64,000 nucleotides of DNA from Megamerina dolium (lineage: Eukaryota > Arthropoda > Insecta > Diptera > Megamerinidae), in contig OY978526.1 in the NCBI GenBank assembly GCA_963854835.1, positions 20,986,334 to 21,050,333 on the forward strand. The letters run 5' to 3'. Under the pieces are notes generated by a model that was given only the letters and a program-made list of their open reading frames with translations, was not told where the DNA came from and did not search any database. Shown here one piece after another: positions 1 to 10,426 of the stretch (positions are counted from its first letter, which is position 1; each line of letters begins with the position of its first letter). Both the position numbers and the translations under genes were made by a program.

Positions 1-504
1 CTGGCTGCTTTACTACGCTCCACGACAACTGTATTCATTTCCTCAAAGCCCAGACTTAAATATTATTGAACACGTTTGGGAGCTTTTGGAGCGGAAGATA
101 CGGAAACATCACATTACTAGTGCCCTAGTACTAAAAGAGAAGCTGCAACAGGAATGGCAACAAATAACGGCCTTGAAATCGAAAATTTAGTCGTTTCAAT
201 GCCCCGACGTTTGCAAGCAGTTATAGATGCTCAACCAAATATTAAACGACGACTTATTTTAACTTTTAGTGCCTTATCAAAGTATTTCCTTTTGATTTTC
301 AAATCGTACGTAGACTTTTGTCATTGAATTTTTTTCGTTTTATGTTAATAACTTGTTAAGTTTTTAATGAAATAAGATAATTTTTGCTATGTAATAATAA
401 AAACATATTTAAAACAAAATTGCATCATTACTTCTTTTCATTATGCTTTTGGACATGTCAGATAGCCGAAATGGTCGCCGTACGTAGACTTTTGTCGCTC
501 ACTG
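1..504 (+). mobile_element. Tc1-family transposon, 3' part (truncated by window edge)
   Basis: Reading from base 2, the translation gives the C-terminal DDE core of a Tc1 transposase: SFPQSPDLNIIEHVWELLE, with the final catalytic Glu in IIEHVW. A stop is met at 188-190, but the neighbouring frame continues the usual Tc1 tail (SMPRRLQAVIDAQ) to a TGA at 325-327, so the gene carries a one-base frameshift near 170-185. The element ends at 504 with CACTG followed by target TA (505-506). The terminal 18 bases CGTACGTAGACTTTTGTC (479-496) recur in direct orientation at 305-322. That is the IR/DR end structure seen in some Tc1 elements (for example Sleeping Beauty, Minos and Paris types). The 5' part lies outside the window. 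Confidence 0.85.
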
Positions 505-506
505 TA

Positions 507-1639
507 CATACTTAATACACCTTATAATAAAGATGAAGAGAGAGAGTGGGAGAGAGAGAGAAAAGAGCAATAAGAAAGAAAAGGTAAAGAATCACATAAA
601 AAGGCACGCCCTCTTGATGTAAGCACGCATGTCACATGCAAGCCAGCACACCTAAGCAGCTACATCACTTATTGATGTAACGATTTATGAGCTTCCATGA
701 GTGCACGTTGGTTTATTTGTGTTTGTTTCTTGATATTTTGACCAGTTAGCCAGGTTAGCCAATAGATTTTACATAAGAATTTATTGCTTCCGCGTATTGT
801 AAATTTTGGCTTTTCTAAATATTTTCGTATGGTATGGTATTATTTGAACAGACAGACAATGCAGGCGTTTCTTAATCTGCTAACTTATTTGACTTAGTTC
901 CATTTATACTTCATCATGAAACTTTAGGAGGATGCCCAAATATGCACAGTTTGTTCAAGTTGTATTCAATTTACTGTCACTGACACATACACCAAGTCGA
1001 TTCGATTCGATTCGATTCGATTCGATTAAGTTTTCAGTTAAAAGGCGTAATGCCATCACTCAATCAATTGAAAGAGAATGAATTGCGTGTGTCGTTTTTT
1101 GTTTATCTTGGATAGTTGATAAAATTTTCTGGAATATGTTAAATACTCATAAACATTTCATGGAGAGTCTATTCGAAAAGATACAACAACTGACAATGGC
1201 TTACAGCAAAAATTAATTGAGATGCTGCTGCTGCTGCTATTGTTACGCTTACTTTTAGCTTTTCCTTTTTGATTTCTTTTTGGCATTTCCCTCCGGTCTC
1301 GAGCAATTAATTGCTAATTATAATATTCTATTTCGTTTTGTTTTAAGTATTTCCATACATATTTCAACTTTGATCGTTACATTCTATTTATCCTGTGACT
1401 ACACATGGAACATGGAACGACCATAACGTTCTTTTCTATCAGTTCGATTCGATTTCGAACTCTTCAATTAAATTGTCGATGTTTGATTGCCGTGAAAGAA
1501 ATAATTTTCCCTATTTGATGATTCTTTGTGTTTTTGAATTTTTTGTTTTTTTTTTGTTGTTTTTCTGAGAGACCATTAAAATATCATTAATCAGATGTAC
1601 TCAAAAGTTAATTAAAAAATTCGTAAGCAACAATGATAT
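507..1639. other. AT-rich intergenic stretch, no gene seen
   Basis: No supportable ORF. It holds a GA-rich run (about 535-575), a (TTCGA)n microsatellite at 997-1027, a short CTG run near 1222-1240 and a T-rich tract near 1535-1565. Confidence 0.6.
997..1027. repeat. (TTCGA)n microsatellite
   Basis: About six uninterrupted copies of the pentamer TTCGA. Confidence 0.9.
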
Positions 1640-1844
1640 TTAAGTGAATAAAAATATAGGGGAGTTTGGAGAGACTTGATTAGGTTAAACTCACATAAAA
1701 TTCGACTAAAGCTCATTAATTTTTTTAATAATAATTACTGGGCTTTTTATTTGATTTATATGGGAACCCCTTTAAGGAATGGATATAGGGCATTAGTATC
1801 TTAGCGAAAAGGCTTGAGAAGCAATAATGATTGGTAGTTAGGGA
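1640..1844 (+). repeat. Family C dispersed repeat, degenerate left part
   Basis: Carries the family C signature 'tatgggaacccctttaagg' followed by an 'aatggatataggg' stretch. The better preserved copies at 33.2-34.4 kb and 41.7 kb show the same order: TTTTGTATGGGA, then a CCCCTTAAG-type block, then GGAGATAGGGGGTAAGT. The mariner at 1845-2957 lies between this piece and the family C sequence at 2958-3640. Confidence 0.45.
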
Positions 1845-2957
1845 TAAGTCCGTCCATAAGTCCGTGCGTTATTTTTTCAATAGTTTTACAAGAGAGATGA
1901 AGGAACTATTTTTATTTTCACTCGCGGATAGAAGTATGCGGTGTTAAAAAATAATAAAATGGAATCTTCGAACGAGTATAAGAGGCATATTTTGTATTTT
2001 TATTTTATAAAAGTGGAAAAAATGCAACAACTGCTGCTGCAGAAATAAACGCAGCTCATGGGGGGAAATACCGTGAGTGTAAGGACTGCGAAAAAGTGGT
2101 TTTCTTTCCGAATTCCGAAGTGGTGATTGTGACGTGGAGCATGACCCACACTCTGGTCGTCCTGAGGTCATTAATTCCGACGCCTTGCTGGACCTCGTGG
2201 AAGCTGAGCCAAGTTTGACAATCGATATGACGGCTGGAAGGTTATATTCATCACATGGAACAGTTTACAGGCACCTGGTTCAATTGAGCAAGGTTCCAAA
2301 GCTGTGAAAGTGGGTTCCGCATAAACTTTCCGTTGCAAACTTTCAGCAGAGTGTGAATATGTGTTCTTTACAATAATCCTGTTCGCAAACGCCAGTGGTT
2401 AGATAAAGATGAAACATCAGAACCAACCCCCAGAGATGGTCGGTATCATTTATTTTGATCTGCTGGAACCAAATCAGACAATCACAGCTGATTGTTATTA
2501 CCATCAACTATCCAAACTGAATGAAGCACTTAAAAAACAATCGTCAGTCTTTAGTCAATAGACGCAAAGTTTTTTTCACCACGACAACGCAAGACCGCAT
2601 ACCGCAAGACCGACCTTAGGCAAACTGAACGAGCTCGCATGGGAGCTAACGCCACATCCACCACACTCTCCGGATATTGCACCTTGCGATTATCACATTT
2701 TCCGCGGACTTCAGTACCATTTAAGTAATAAGAAATACGCCTCAAAAAAAGCTATAAAAAGGGATATCGACGCGTCGTATTTTGGCTCCAAGGACAAACA
2801 ATTTTTTTGAGCAGGGAATTAAAAATTTGTCTAAACGTTGGGAAGACATTGTAAATAATACACGAAAATTTATTATTGATTAAAAAATACTGAAAACTTT
2901 TTTTTAATTTATTTTAAAACCACCTAAGAAAAATGAACGAACTTATGGACTGCCTTG
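1845..2957 (+). mobile_element. mariner element (D34D), decayed
   Basis: Imperfect terminal inverted repeats match: 'gtccataag' with flanking 'cgt' at about 1848-1870 against 'acttatggac' at 2941-2950. The transposase starts near 1959 (MESSNEYKRH) and is interrupted by several stops and frameshifts. Recognisable blocks are VSVRTAKKWF, DPHSGRPEV, LYSSHGTVYRHL, KWVPHKLS, IIYFDLLEPNQTITADCYYH, HHDNARPHTA and PHSPDIAPCDYHIF. Thirty-four residues separate the second and third catalytic Asp (HDN to CDY), the mariner hallmark. It cannot encode an active protein. It appears inserted in family C repeat DNA. Confidence 0.85.
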
Positions 2958-3640
2958 ATATTTGACGGGGGTCACCCAGTGAGCGATGAGAGTGATATTT
3001 ATAAAAAAATATAAATTTTCTAAGTGATCTTCCCCCAAAAGGTAGAGACAGAAGGTATGGTATAATGAAATGCCAAAGAGGAAGAATTATTCGGAGTTCG
3101 TTTTATACGCCTCAGCTCTTTAGAAGCGATTACTCTATAGCTATGGTAGTATTTGTCGATTTTAAGGTATTTCTGGGTTGCCTTTAAAGAATTATTCTCA
3201 TATGTGTCGAAGATAGAGGGTAAGCACATTCAGAGAAAATATTATCGATGAAAAATGAGTGGAAGTCGGTCATGCATTTCATCGCTCTAGGGGTGATCCT
3301 TCGACAGATATCGGAGAATTTGTCGATTTTCAGATGTTTAGGTCCATTTTATAGGGGTGCACTAATTGAGTGTGAAGATAGATGGCAATTATGTTCCAAT
3401 AAAATGTTGATGTGCACAAACTGTTGGATGTTCTCAGTTCTCTGGGGCCAATCCTTCGGCAGCTATGGTAGTTTTGGCCATTTTTCAGGTCTTTTGTATG
3501 GGAGTCCTTTTAAGGGATGGAGATTGAGGTGGAGTAGATGAATGGAAGTTGGTCGTACATACACGTTCGGTCGGTCGGACTGTCGGTCATACACTTTACG
3601 TAAAGTAGTGTGGTAAAGTGGTAAAGTGGTGGGACCGAAT
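2958..3640 (+). repeat. Family C dispersed repeat, about 160-bp modules
   Basis: Contains repeated modules: 'gctctaggggtgatcc', 'tttgtcgattttcagatg', 'cttttgtatgggagtcc', then 'ttttaagggatggagat'. The same succession of motifs occurs in tandem at 33241-34450, 41640-42021, 42930-43270 and, inverted, at 56030-56960. The ORFs crossing it (for example 3248-3541 on +) are not protein-like, so it is not called coding. Confidence 0.6.
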
Positions 3641-4287
3641 TTAATCATAATAGCTGATTTTTTCGAGGGGCTCTTAAGGAGTAGAAACAGGGAAAAGTGC
3701 TTACAAATTGAACAAAATTACACATTTTTTCGCGAAATTGCTCAATCACATTAGAATTTTGAGATACTCTTAACTTAAATATGTGAAAATGGACATTATC
3801 TATAAAGATAATGTTTATATCACGAGACTTGAATTCGACAAAAAAATTATTACTAATATTATTCACATTCTAAAATGTTTTGCTTTGTTGCGGGTCGATT
3901 TTTTTAAGAGATATCTTTAGGAAGTTGGTGAAAAACTTACACCATTAAATGAAAATCGTTTTTTATCATCTGTGAGGTTGGAATTATTTTAATTTCACCC
4001 AAGGAGCATAAGATTAGGGGAGTGAATTCCAAAGACCAGTTAAATGTTGGTTTTGCAATTTGTTGAAACTCGCACTTGATCAAATCTCCCCAGTTTCCCC
4101 TATGTATTTGTACATTTTGAGAGGGACTCTCTGAAATTTATTGATTAAAGTTGCCCACTCCAAGACAGAAAGTCAATCAGACATACATATCAATATCATT
4201 TCACAAATTCAAATTAATTTTCTATAATTTTCTTTTGTTTTACATAATTCTATTTTAATACAAATATTTTTCTACATTGAAATTCAG
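3641..4287. other. Non-coding; probable intron or 5' flank of the CFAP53-like gene
   Basis: AT-rich with no recognisable coding block. The last part (about 4230-4287) looks like a 3' splice site: T/A-rich tract ending in 'tttctacattgaaattcag' just before the open frame of the next entry. Earlier CFAP53 exons were looked for here and not recognised. Confidence 0.45.
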
Positions 4288-5785
4288 ACCTTTGAGCGAA
4301 ATTATGGAACATCATGAGTTTATTGTTACCACCGATCGTAAGAGTTTGTACACCCAGATTAAGGCATTAGTGGTTACAGCACAAAATTTTGCCAACGAGG
4401 AGCTGGAACAGCGACGTAACAGCTTGCAAAAGCTATTGGAATATGAGGATAAAATCTATGAAGAGGAATTTGCAAATAAAGTCAAATCACGCATCGATGA
4501 GGATATTAAACAACGCAAAGACATATTACTTAAAATTAAGGAAGAGAGCACACGAAATGCTCTCGAATTCTTAGAGTCGAAACGTATCCAACAGTATATG
4601 GAAAGCTGCTATGAGATACGTGAGGCATTGCGCCGCAAAGAGACACAAAATGTTAAAGAATGCCAACTGGAACAGATACTGGAGAAGGAGCGTGCGTATG
4701 TGCGCTCGAAAGAATTGGATAAATATTGGATGAGAGTGGAGTGTACGAATATGGGACGTGAGGATGTACGACAAGAGAGTGAAGATTGCTTGCGTAGAAA
4801 ATTGGCGGAACAGAATAAACAAGTGCTCGACATGCAAATGGAAGAGCTGGGTGGTAAACGTGCTTTGCTACGTAAGGAGAAGGAAGATGAGGCGAAGACA
4901 TTGAATAAATTGTTGGAGGACATTCGTTTGGAGGAGTTCGATCGTCAAAAGAAGGGATTATCGGACAAGGTGTTGCAATATCGCAAAGTTTTACTCGACA
5001 GCATCGAAGAGAGGAAGAATGCAAAGCGTGCCGAGGAGGAGGAACGTGCCGAATTGCATCGCCAAATGATCCGTGATTTGCAACGTCTCGAAGCTGAGGA
5101 TAATGCGGCAGCAAACGCACGCAAACGGGCGTTCAACAAAGCCACATTAGAGTATATCGCGTACATACGACGTATGCGCCGGCTCGAGGAGGATCAGCAG
5201 AAGTTGCGTGATGAACGTATTGATGATTTGCGTCACGTTGACATCTGCACCAAGGGCAATATACAAAGGGAAATGCAACGTAAAGCCGAAATAGCTGCAC
5301 AATGTCATGCTTACCTGAAGCAACAAATTTGCGCAGAGTATGAGAGACGACTGCGTGAAGAAGCTGAACGTCGTGAGTGCAAAATCATCGAGAATCGTTT
5401 TGCGAAAGAGGAAATAACACGGGAGCAAATATTGGCACAGCGTCATAAGAATCGTGAGGGTCTTGACAAACAGATTGCCGAAATACATCGAATACGTGCC
5501 GAAGAACAAGCCAAATATTCAAATGATCTTAAGCGAGCTAGTACCGATCCAGTATTTTGTGCTGAGCTAGCTGAGCACTATATGAGTAAGGGTATTGATT
5601 ATTTGGAGCCGCATGCCAATTGGCGTGTTCTACTCTGTCCGGATAAGGAATATGTACCGAAACAGCGACGCAATGCAATTACACCACCCGTTGGAGAAGG
5701 GACATCATCAACGAGTGGTTGTTTTGTACCATGCGGTTGTGTGGCGAGGGCCAATATAGAATGTGCATTGAAAAATGTTCACTAG
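4288..5785 (+). CDS. CFAP53: CFAP53-like axonemal protein (TPH coiled-coil domain)
   Basis: A highly charged, almost wholly alpha-helical reading frame of about 495 residues belonging to the trichohyalin/plectin-homology (TPH) family. It aligns by eye along its length with cilia- and flagella-associated protein 53 (CCDC11): RRNSLQKLLEYEDKIYEEEF and EFLESKRIQQYMESCYEIR have clear counterparts. In other animals CFAP53 sits in axonemal and centriolar microtubules and supports dynein docking; a fly role in sperm flagella or sensory cilia is inferred. The first ATG is at 4304, but the frame is open upstream and similarity extends past the Met. The AG at 4286-4287 looks like a splice acceptor, so 4288 is taken as the exon start with roughly 60 N-terminal residues on an unseen upstream exon. 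If there is no intron, the CDS is 4304-5785. No internal lesion is seen, and codon composition is richer in GC than the flanks. Other TPH proteins (MNS1, CFAP45) fit less well. Confidence 0.78.
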
Positions 5786-5804
5786 CCCGCAAATTGGTAT
5801 ACGA

Positions 5805-5810
5805 AATAAA
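5805..5810 (+). promoter_or_regulatory. Poly(A) signal of the CFAP53-like gene
   Basis: Canonical AATAAA begins 20 bases after the TAG stop of the preceding gene and is followed by A/T-rich sequence, as expected for a compact fly 3' UTR. Confidence 0.6.
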
Positions 5811-6593
5811 TGAGAGAATGTGCGACATTTTCGCATTAAAATTTACTTTATTAATTACAAGCTAGCTAGCTACTTCTTGTACATGTATTGTATATAGCGG
5901 TTATTCTAAGATCTTTCTTCGGATGATATTCTTCTAATGTATGTAATGTATGCAATCTGATGAAACTTTCATTAGTGGCGCTCATAATTATTTAATTTTA
6001 AATAATAGTAATTTGTCGTTTCCATATGCAAGCCGCAAACGACGACGGTGACTTTTTTCTCTATACGATACGTGTACTCTTTCATACATGTGACGGCAAC
6101 ATTTCACATGAATAAGCCAACTCACATGAATTATGTGAATGTGCAATTCTGAAGGTCAGTAGCCTTGTCTTCTAACACGGCTGGTGGTTTTTCTACACCG
6201 CTATCACATACGTTCGAACGACTACTTAAGTACATGGAATAACTTCAGTAATAGCGATAGTGGTGTTGTTGATTAATAATGTGGTTGTGGCAGTTATCTA
6301 ACATACATATGTATGAGTGCATCTATGTTGGCTCACATGAAGCACAAAGAACAAAGAAATAGGAAATAAATAAGCGCATTTTCAAATTATATTTAATTAT
6401 AGAAATATTTATAATATTCTTGCCGTTGTTACTTACACGATCACCAGCAGATTATAATCGATGGTTTTAGGTTTTAATTTGATCCTTTAATGTAATTTCT
6501 GTCGGTTCTCGAACGAATTTGAGTTATGAAAGAATGTTGAATGTTGCTCAACATTTGTTTATTACTGTGGCAAAGATACATTTTAAAAATGAC
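5811..6593. other. Intergenic, nothing supportable
   Basis: AT-rich 3' flank of the CFAP53-like gene. No ORF, repeat signature or RNA gene was recognised. Confidence 0.5.
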
Positions 6594-8268
6594 CTTACAG
6601 TCGGCCGGGGCCCACCGATTTATACCCTGCACATGTAGAAACATATTGTATACAAAGAGTTAGCTCACATATCCATCGTTTTCTTTTATTTCCACTACTC
6701 ACCAATTTTTTGAGGAATATTTTCTGCCTAATACTAATATCTACACCTGAAATGTGGTTGCCTCAGCTAAAGTATTTTGTAATTTGCGGGAGTTTTAAAG
6801 CTTAAGATAATCTTACGGGTTTGTATGGGAGCTACATTAAGTAGTAGGCGTGGTGTGCTGGTTTCTCGCAAGTCTTTTACAAACGACAATATTAAACTTC
6901 GTGCTAAAAATTGCTGAAATTATTGCGTTTTAAACATAAATCAAATTCCGAAGCTTTGCAATACTAATCCATACCTAAAATTTGGTTGTACTAGGCTGAA
7001 TAGTTCGTAAGTTATAGCGGTTCAAGTTTTTTCTTTCAATTTCCGCAACTTTGTATTGGAGCTCCATTAAGACGTGGGCGTAGCTTGCTGATATTATGGC
7101 AGCTTATTTCCGGTTATAATATTAATCTAAGTGTTAATTATGGTTATTCTAGACAGAAGACTGCAGAAGTTACAGCTGTTTCAATTTAAAAGAAGTACGG
7201 ACACTTTGTATGGGCGCTACTATACCCAGTGGGTGTGGCTCGCCCATTTCTTGTAAAACTAGTTACCGTTACAATACTAGTTCACAACTTAAATATGATT
7301 ATTCCACCCTGAAAAGTTTGTGAATTATGGTGGTTGAATTTTTTTTTTTAATTCCTTGACTTTGTATGGGAGCCACACAAAGAAGTGGGCGTACCTTGCC
7401 GATATTATGCCATCTTATTTCCACCTACAATATTTATCTAAGTGTCAATTACTGCTGTTCTAGGCAAAAAACTGCCAGTGTTACAGCGGTTTAAATTTAA
7501 AAGAAATTCAGGCACTTTGTATGGAAGCTACTATAAAAAGTAGGCGTGACTCACCCATTTCTGGCAAGATTATGTAGGAATATAATGTAATTTTACGTAA
7601 TAAATATTTTTGTTCCAAGGTGATATATTAAGCAAATTATAGCACGTAAAAAATTTTGAAAATTTCGAGGTTAATCGGTTTGAATGTTCGGTGTGGGCGT
7701 GGCAGCTGATCGATCATTCCCAATATCAAGCCCCTATGTACCCTTGGATCATTAGTTATTCGTGCCAAATTTTGTCGAAATAGCTCAGTATTTGCTGAAG
7801 TTATCGTTAGAATGGACATCGTTAAATCAACCGATGCCGATCTTACTTACTTACTTATGTGGCCATAACAACCGAATATCGATTTAGGCCGAAATTAACA
7901 TGCTTCGCCAGCCATCTCTGTTCTTCGCTAGCTGGCGCCAGTTAGAAATTACAAGCGCCGTCAGGTTCTCCAGTCCAGTCTTCTGCGTCGTCCTCCAGCG
8001 GGTTCCGAATATAACACCTTCTTAGCTGGAGCGTGTTCTTCCATTCGCTCGACATGACCTAGCCAGCGCAGCCGCTGGATTTTGATGCGCTTTACTATGT
8101 TAATATCGGCATACAGCTCGTACAGCTCATGGTTGTACCTTATTCGGTACTCGCCACCAACGCAAATAGGTCCAAAGATCTTGCGTAGGACGATCAATAA
8201 TATTTATTATTTTCTATATCTCCGGAGATTCCTTCAAGTGGTTACAAACATCTGATCGAAATGAATAT
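6594..8268 (-). mobile_element. DINE-1/INE-1-like non-autonomous element (family B), inverted copy
   Basis: It is the reverse complement of the better preserved copy at 19241-21836. The left end (cttacagtcggcc, gattTATACCCTGCA) matches the 3' end of that copy. Internal units repeat the boxes GTGGGCGT(G/A)GC and TTTGTATGGGAGC. The right part matches the 5' block (gatccaagggtac, aacgatgtcc, tctccggagatat, gaatctccgg). The GTCY microsatellite block of the sister copy is almost absent here. A LINE fragment is inserted at 7846-8192, and the terminal TATACC hairpin is lost where the next mariner begins. The assignment to DINE-1 rests on the known architecture of those elements. Confidence 0.7.
7846..8192 (-). 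mobile_element. LINE fragment (3' end of ORF2) with short tandem tail
   Basis: The minus strand encodes VLRKIFGPICVGGEYRIRY, then ELYADINIVKRIKIQRLRWL, then GHVERMEE and a KVLYSEPAGGRRRRLDWRT tail. This is the common C-terminal block of RTE/CR1-like non-LTR ORF2 proteins. The 3' end carries (TTAC)n as read on + (7848-7860), the kind of short tandem tail left by target-primed reverse transcription. It splits the DINE-like element between 'ccgatc' and 'gatcaataa', giving a possible 4-5 bp target duplication (GATC). It is 5'-truncated and non-functional. Confidence 0.75.
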
Positions 8269-9199
8269 ATAAGTGTGTAGGATGACATAGAATTTTTTCC
8301 ATATGATTTTTATTGAGTTCTAACCTTCAAACGACACGTTTGAAAAAAATGGATAAGAGTGAATTTCGTGTTTTGATAAAGCATTGCTTTTTGATGAAAA
8401 AAAAAAATAGTGGAAAGCAAACAATAGTTTGATAAATATTATCCGGACTCTGCTCCATCGGAGCAAATGGTAGAAAAGTAGATTACTGGACGCCCAATTG
8501 AGGCTGTTATTCCAGAAAACATCAAAAAAATCCACAAATTGCTTAAGAACGATCGCAAATTGAAAGTGTCCGAGCTGGCTGGCATTGTAAAGGTATCAGA
8601 TGGTAGTATTTTTACCATTTTACATGAACATTTGGGTATGCAACAGCTCTGTGCAAAGTGGGGGCCGCGTGAGCTCACAGTCGATCAAAAACAACAACAT
8701 ATCGATGCTTCAACGGAGTTTTTAGCGCTGTTAAACCGCAATAAAACCGAATTCTATCGTCGATATGTGACAATGGGTATATAACAATGCCACCATTAAA
8801 CACCACACATCCAATAGACAGTCAGCTGAGTGGACAACAGTCGACGAATCGATTCCAAAGCGAGCAAAGATCCAACAGTCGGCCGGTAAGATGATGTCGT
8901 CTGTATTTTGGAATGCGAACGGAATAATATTCATCGACTATATCCCAAAAAAGGAACTACCATCAACAGCGATCATTTTTATGAACTTTCGGAACGATTG
9001 AAGGCTGAAATCGCAAAGACGCGGCCACATTTGCAAAAGAAAATTAGTGTTGTTTCATCAAGACAATGCACCGTGTCACAAATCGATGAAAACGATGGCC
9101 AGCGACTTTTTCCTGTTTTCAGATCTCAAGAGAATGCTTTCTGCAAAGAAATTTAAGTCCGATGATACAGTAATCGCTAAAACTAAGGCCTGCTATGAC

Positions 9200-9223
9200 G
9201 AGAGAGAGAGAGAGAGAGAGAGA
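9200..9223. repeat. (GA)n microsatellite inside a mariner coding relic
   Basis: About twelve GA dinucleotides replace the segment between KTKACYDE and RYTRCIALEGNY of the transposase relic, where related proteins carry roughly 20 residues. The microsatellite arose or expanded after the mariner had inserted. Confidence 0.85.
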
Positions 9224-9261
9224 AATCGCTATACTCGTTGTATCGCCCTCGAAGGTAACTA

Positions 9262-10345
9262 CGAGGCCGGTGCCAGAACTACCCGACCTAACAAAGAAAA
9301 CAACAAATTTTGGAACATTTTTCTTTATTTCTCAACATAATCTTCTTTTAGCTCTATATACTTTTCCCAGCGATATTCTATAGCTTCGATACCCTGTTTA
9401 TAGTGTGAACTATCTAGCTCATTAAAATAGCCATCTACCGCAGACTCCACCTCTTCATTGTTTGCAAATCTTTTACCACCAAGCGCCATTTTTTCAAATT
9501 TGGAAATAGAAAATAATCCGAAGGAACTAAATCTGGCGAATAAGGTGCGCGCTGAAGCAATTCGAGCTTTAACTCATTGATTTTGGCCATCGCAATAGCA
9601 AATGTGTGAACTGGTACAGTGTCTTGATGAAACAACACTTTCTTTTTCGCCAAATGCAGTATTTTTCTTAAACGCTGCAACAAATTAGCATAATACTCGC
9701 CGTTGATTGTTTTTCCTTTTTGAAGATAATCCATAAAAATTATCCCACGTGCATCTCAAAAAACAAACATCCTAACAGATGGAACTGTCTTCACCTTGTT
9801 TGGACACGATTCTCCCCTTTCAGTCCACTGTTGTGACTGCTCCTTTGTCTCAGATGTGAATTGGTGGACCCATGTCTCATCCATGGTTACGAATCGACGC
9901 AAAAACTCGGCTTTATTACTGTGAAACATCGCCAAACACTCTATAGAAACATCTTCACGACGTTGTTTTTGTTCTATTGTGAGCAAACGCCGGAACCATC
10001 TTGCACATAGCTTTTTCATCTCCGAATTTTCGATCACTATACGGTGTATAGCACTTTTTGAAATGCCTATAGTTTCACATAGCTCACGCAACTTCAGTCG
10101 ACGATCATCCAATACCATTTTGTGGATTTTCTTAACCGTTTCTGGCATGGCCACCTCAATTGGTTGACCACTACGATGTTCGTCTTGACAGCTCATATGA
10201 CCTCATTTAAACTCTGTCACCCAATATTTTATGGTCGTAAACGAAGGAGCAGACTCCCCAGATTAGAATCGAATTCGCCTTTAATTTTCGTTGGACTGAG
10301 ACCGCCATCTATATGTCAGGTGGGGTAGTTCTGGTATCGCTCTCG
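9262..10345 (-). mobile_element. mariner element nested in another mariner, TA duplication intact
   Basis: Inverted ends are CGAGGCCGGTGCCAGAACTA (9262-9281) and its counterpart 'tagttctggtatcgctctcg' (10326-10345), flanked by TA at 9260-9261 and 10346-10347. On - the transposase reads APSFTTIKYWVTEFK, stop, GHMSCQDEHRSGQPIEVAMP, an HTH region (LRELCETIGISKSAIHRI), LCARWFRRLLTIEQK, FVTMDETWVHQFT, stop near 9756, IIFMDYLQKGKTINGEYY, VLFHQDTVPVHT and YSPDLVPSDYFLF. Catalytic D(ETW), D(HQD) and D(SDY) all remain, with 34 residues between the last two. Two nonsense codons and a frameshift near 9480 disable it. The same family reappears at 63713. Confidence 0.88.
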
Positions 10346-10426
10346 TATGTTGAATAATAAAATCGAATTTTGTCAAAATTTTGTGTTTTTCATATTTCTC
10401 CTACGGACTTATTGAATGGCTTGTTA

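Larger units (their letters stand above)
8269..10425 (+). mobile_element. mariner element interrupted by a second mariner
   Basis: Transposase blocks on +: a start near 8349 (MDKSEFRVLIK), RPIEAVIPENIKKIHKLLK, LKVSELAGIVKVSDG, HLGMQQLCAKWGPRELTVDQ, KTEFYRRYVTM, IPKRAKIQQSAGKMMSSVFW, INSDHFYELSERLKAEIAK, then HQDNAPCHKSMKTMA. The first catalytic motif (MDETW type) is destroyed after YVTM (GGT, then a stop). About 20 codons are missing between MKTMA and SDFFLFSDLKRM, so the D34D spacing is gone. The tail CIALEGNY at 9238-9261 resumes after the inserted mariner at 10346 as 'tatgttgaataataaaatcg' and ends in the TIR-like 'cctacggacttattgaatgg'. Matching 5' sequence 'ataagtgtgtagga' starts near 8269. 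Dead copy. Confidence 0.82.

Noticed and set aside
2970..2985. Tc1 end CAGTGAGCGA
   Set aside because: Ten bases match the end of the 1-504 element, but the following bases differ and no transposase or second end accompanies it.
3248..3541. 97-codon ORF as a gene
   Set aside because: The same nucleotide modules recur elsewhere in both orientations and out of frame, so it is repeat DNA.
4571..5509. Long open frames antisense to the CFAP53-like exon
   Set aside because: They are shadows of a charged coiled-coil gene; only the + frame has a family match.
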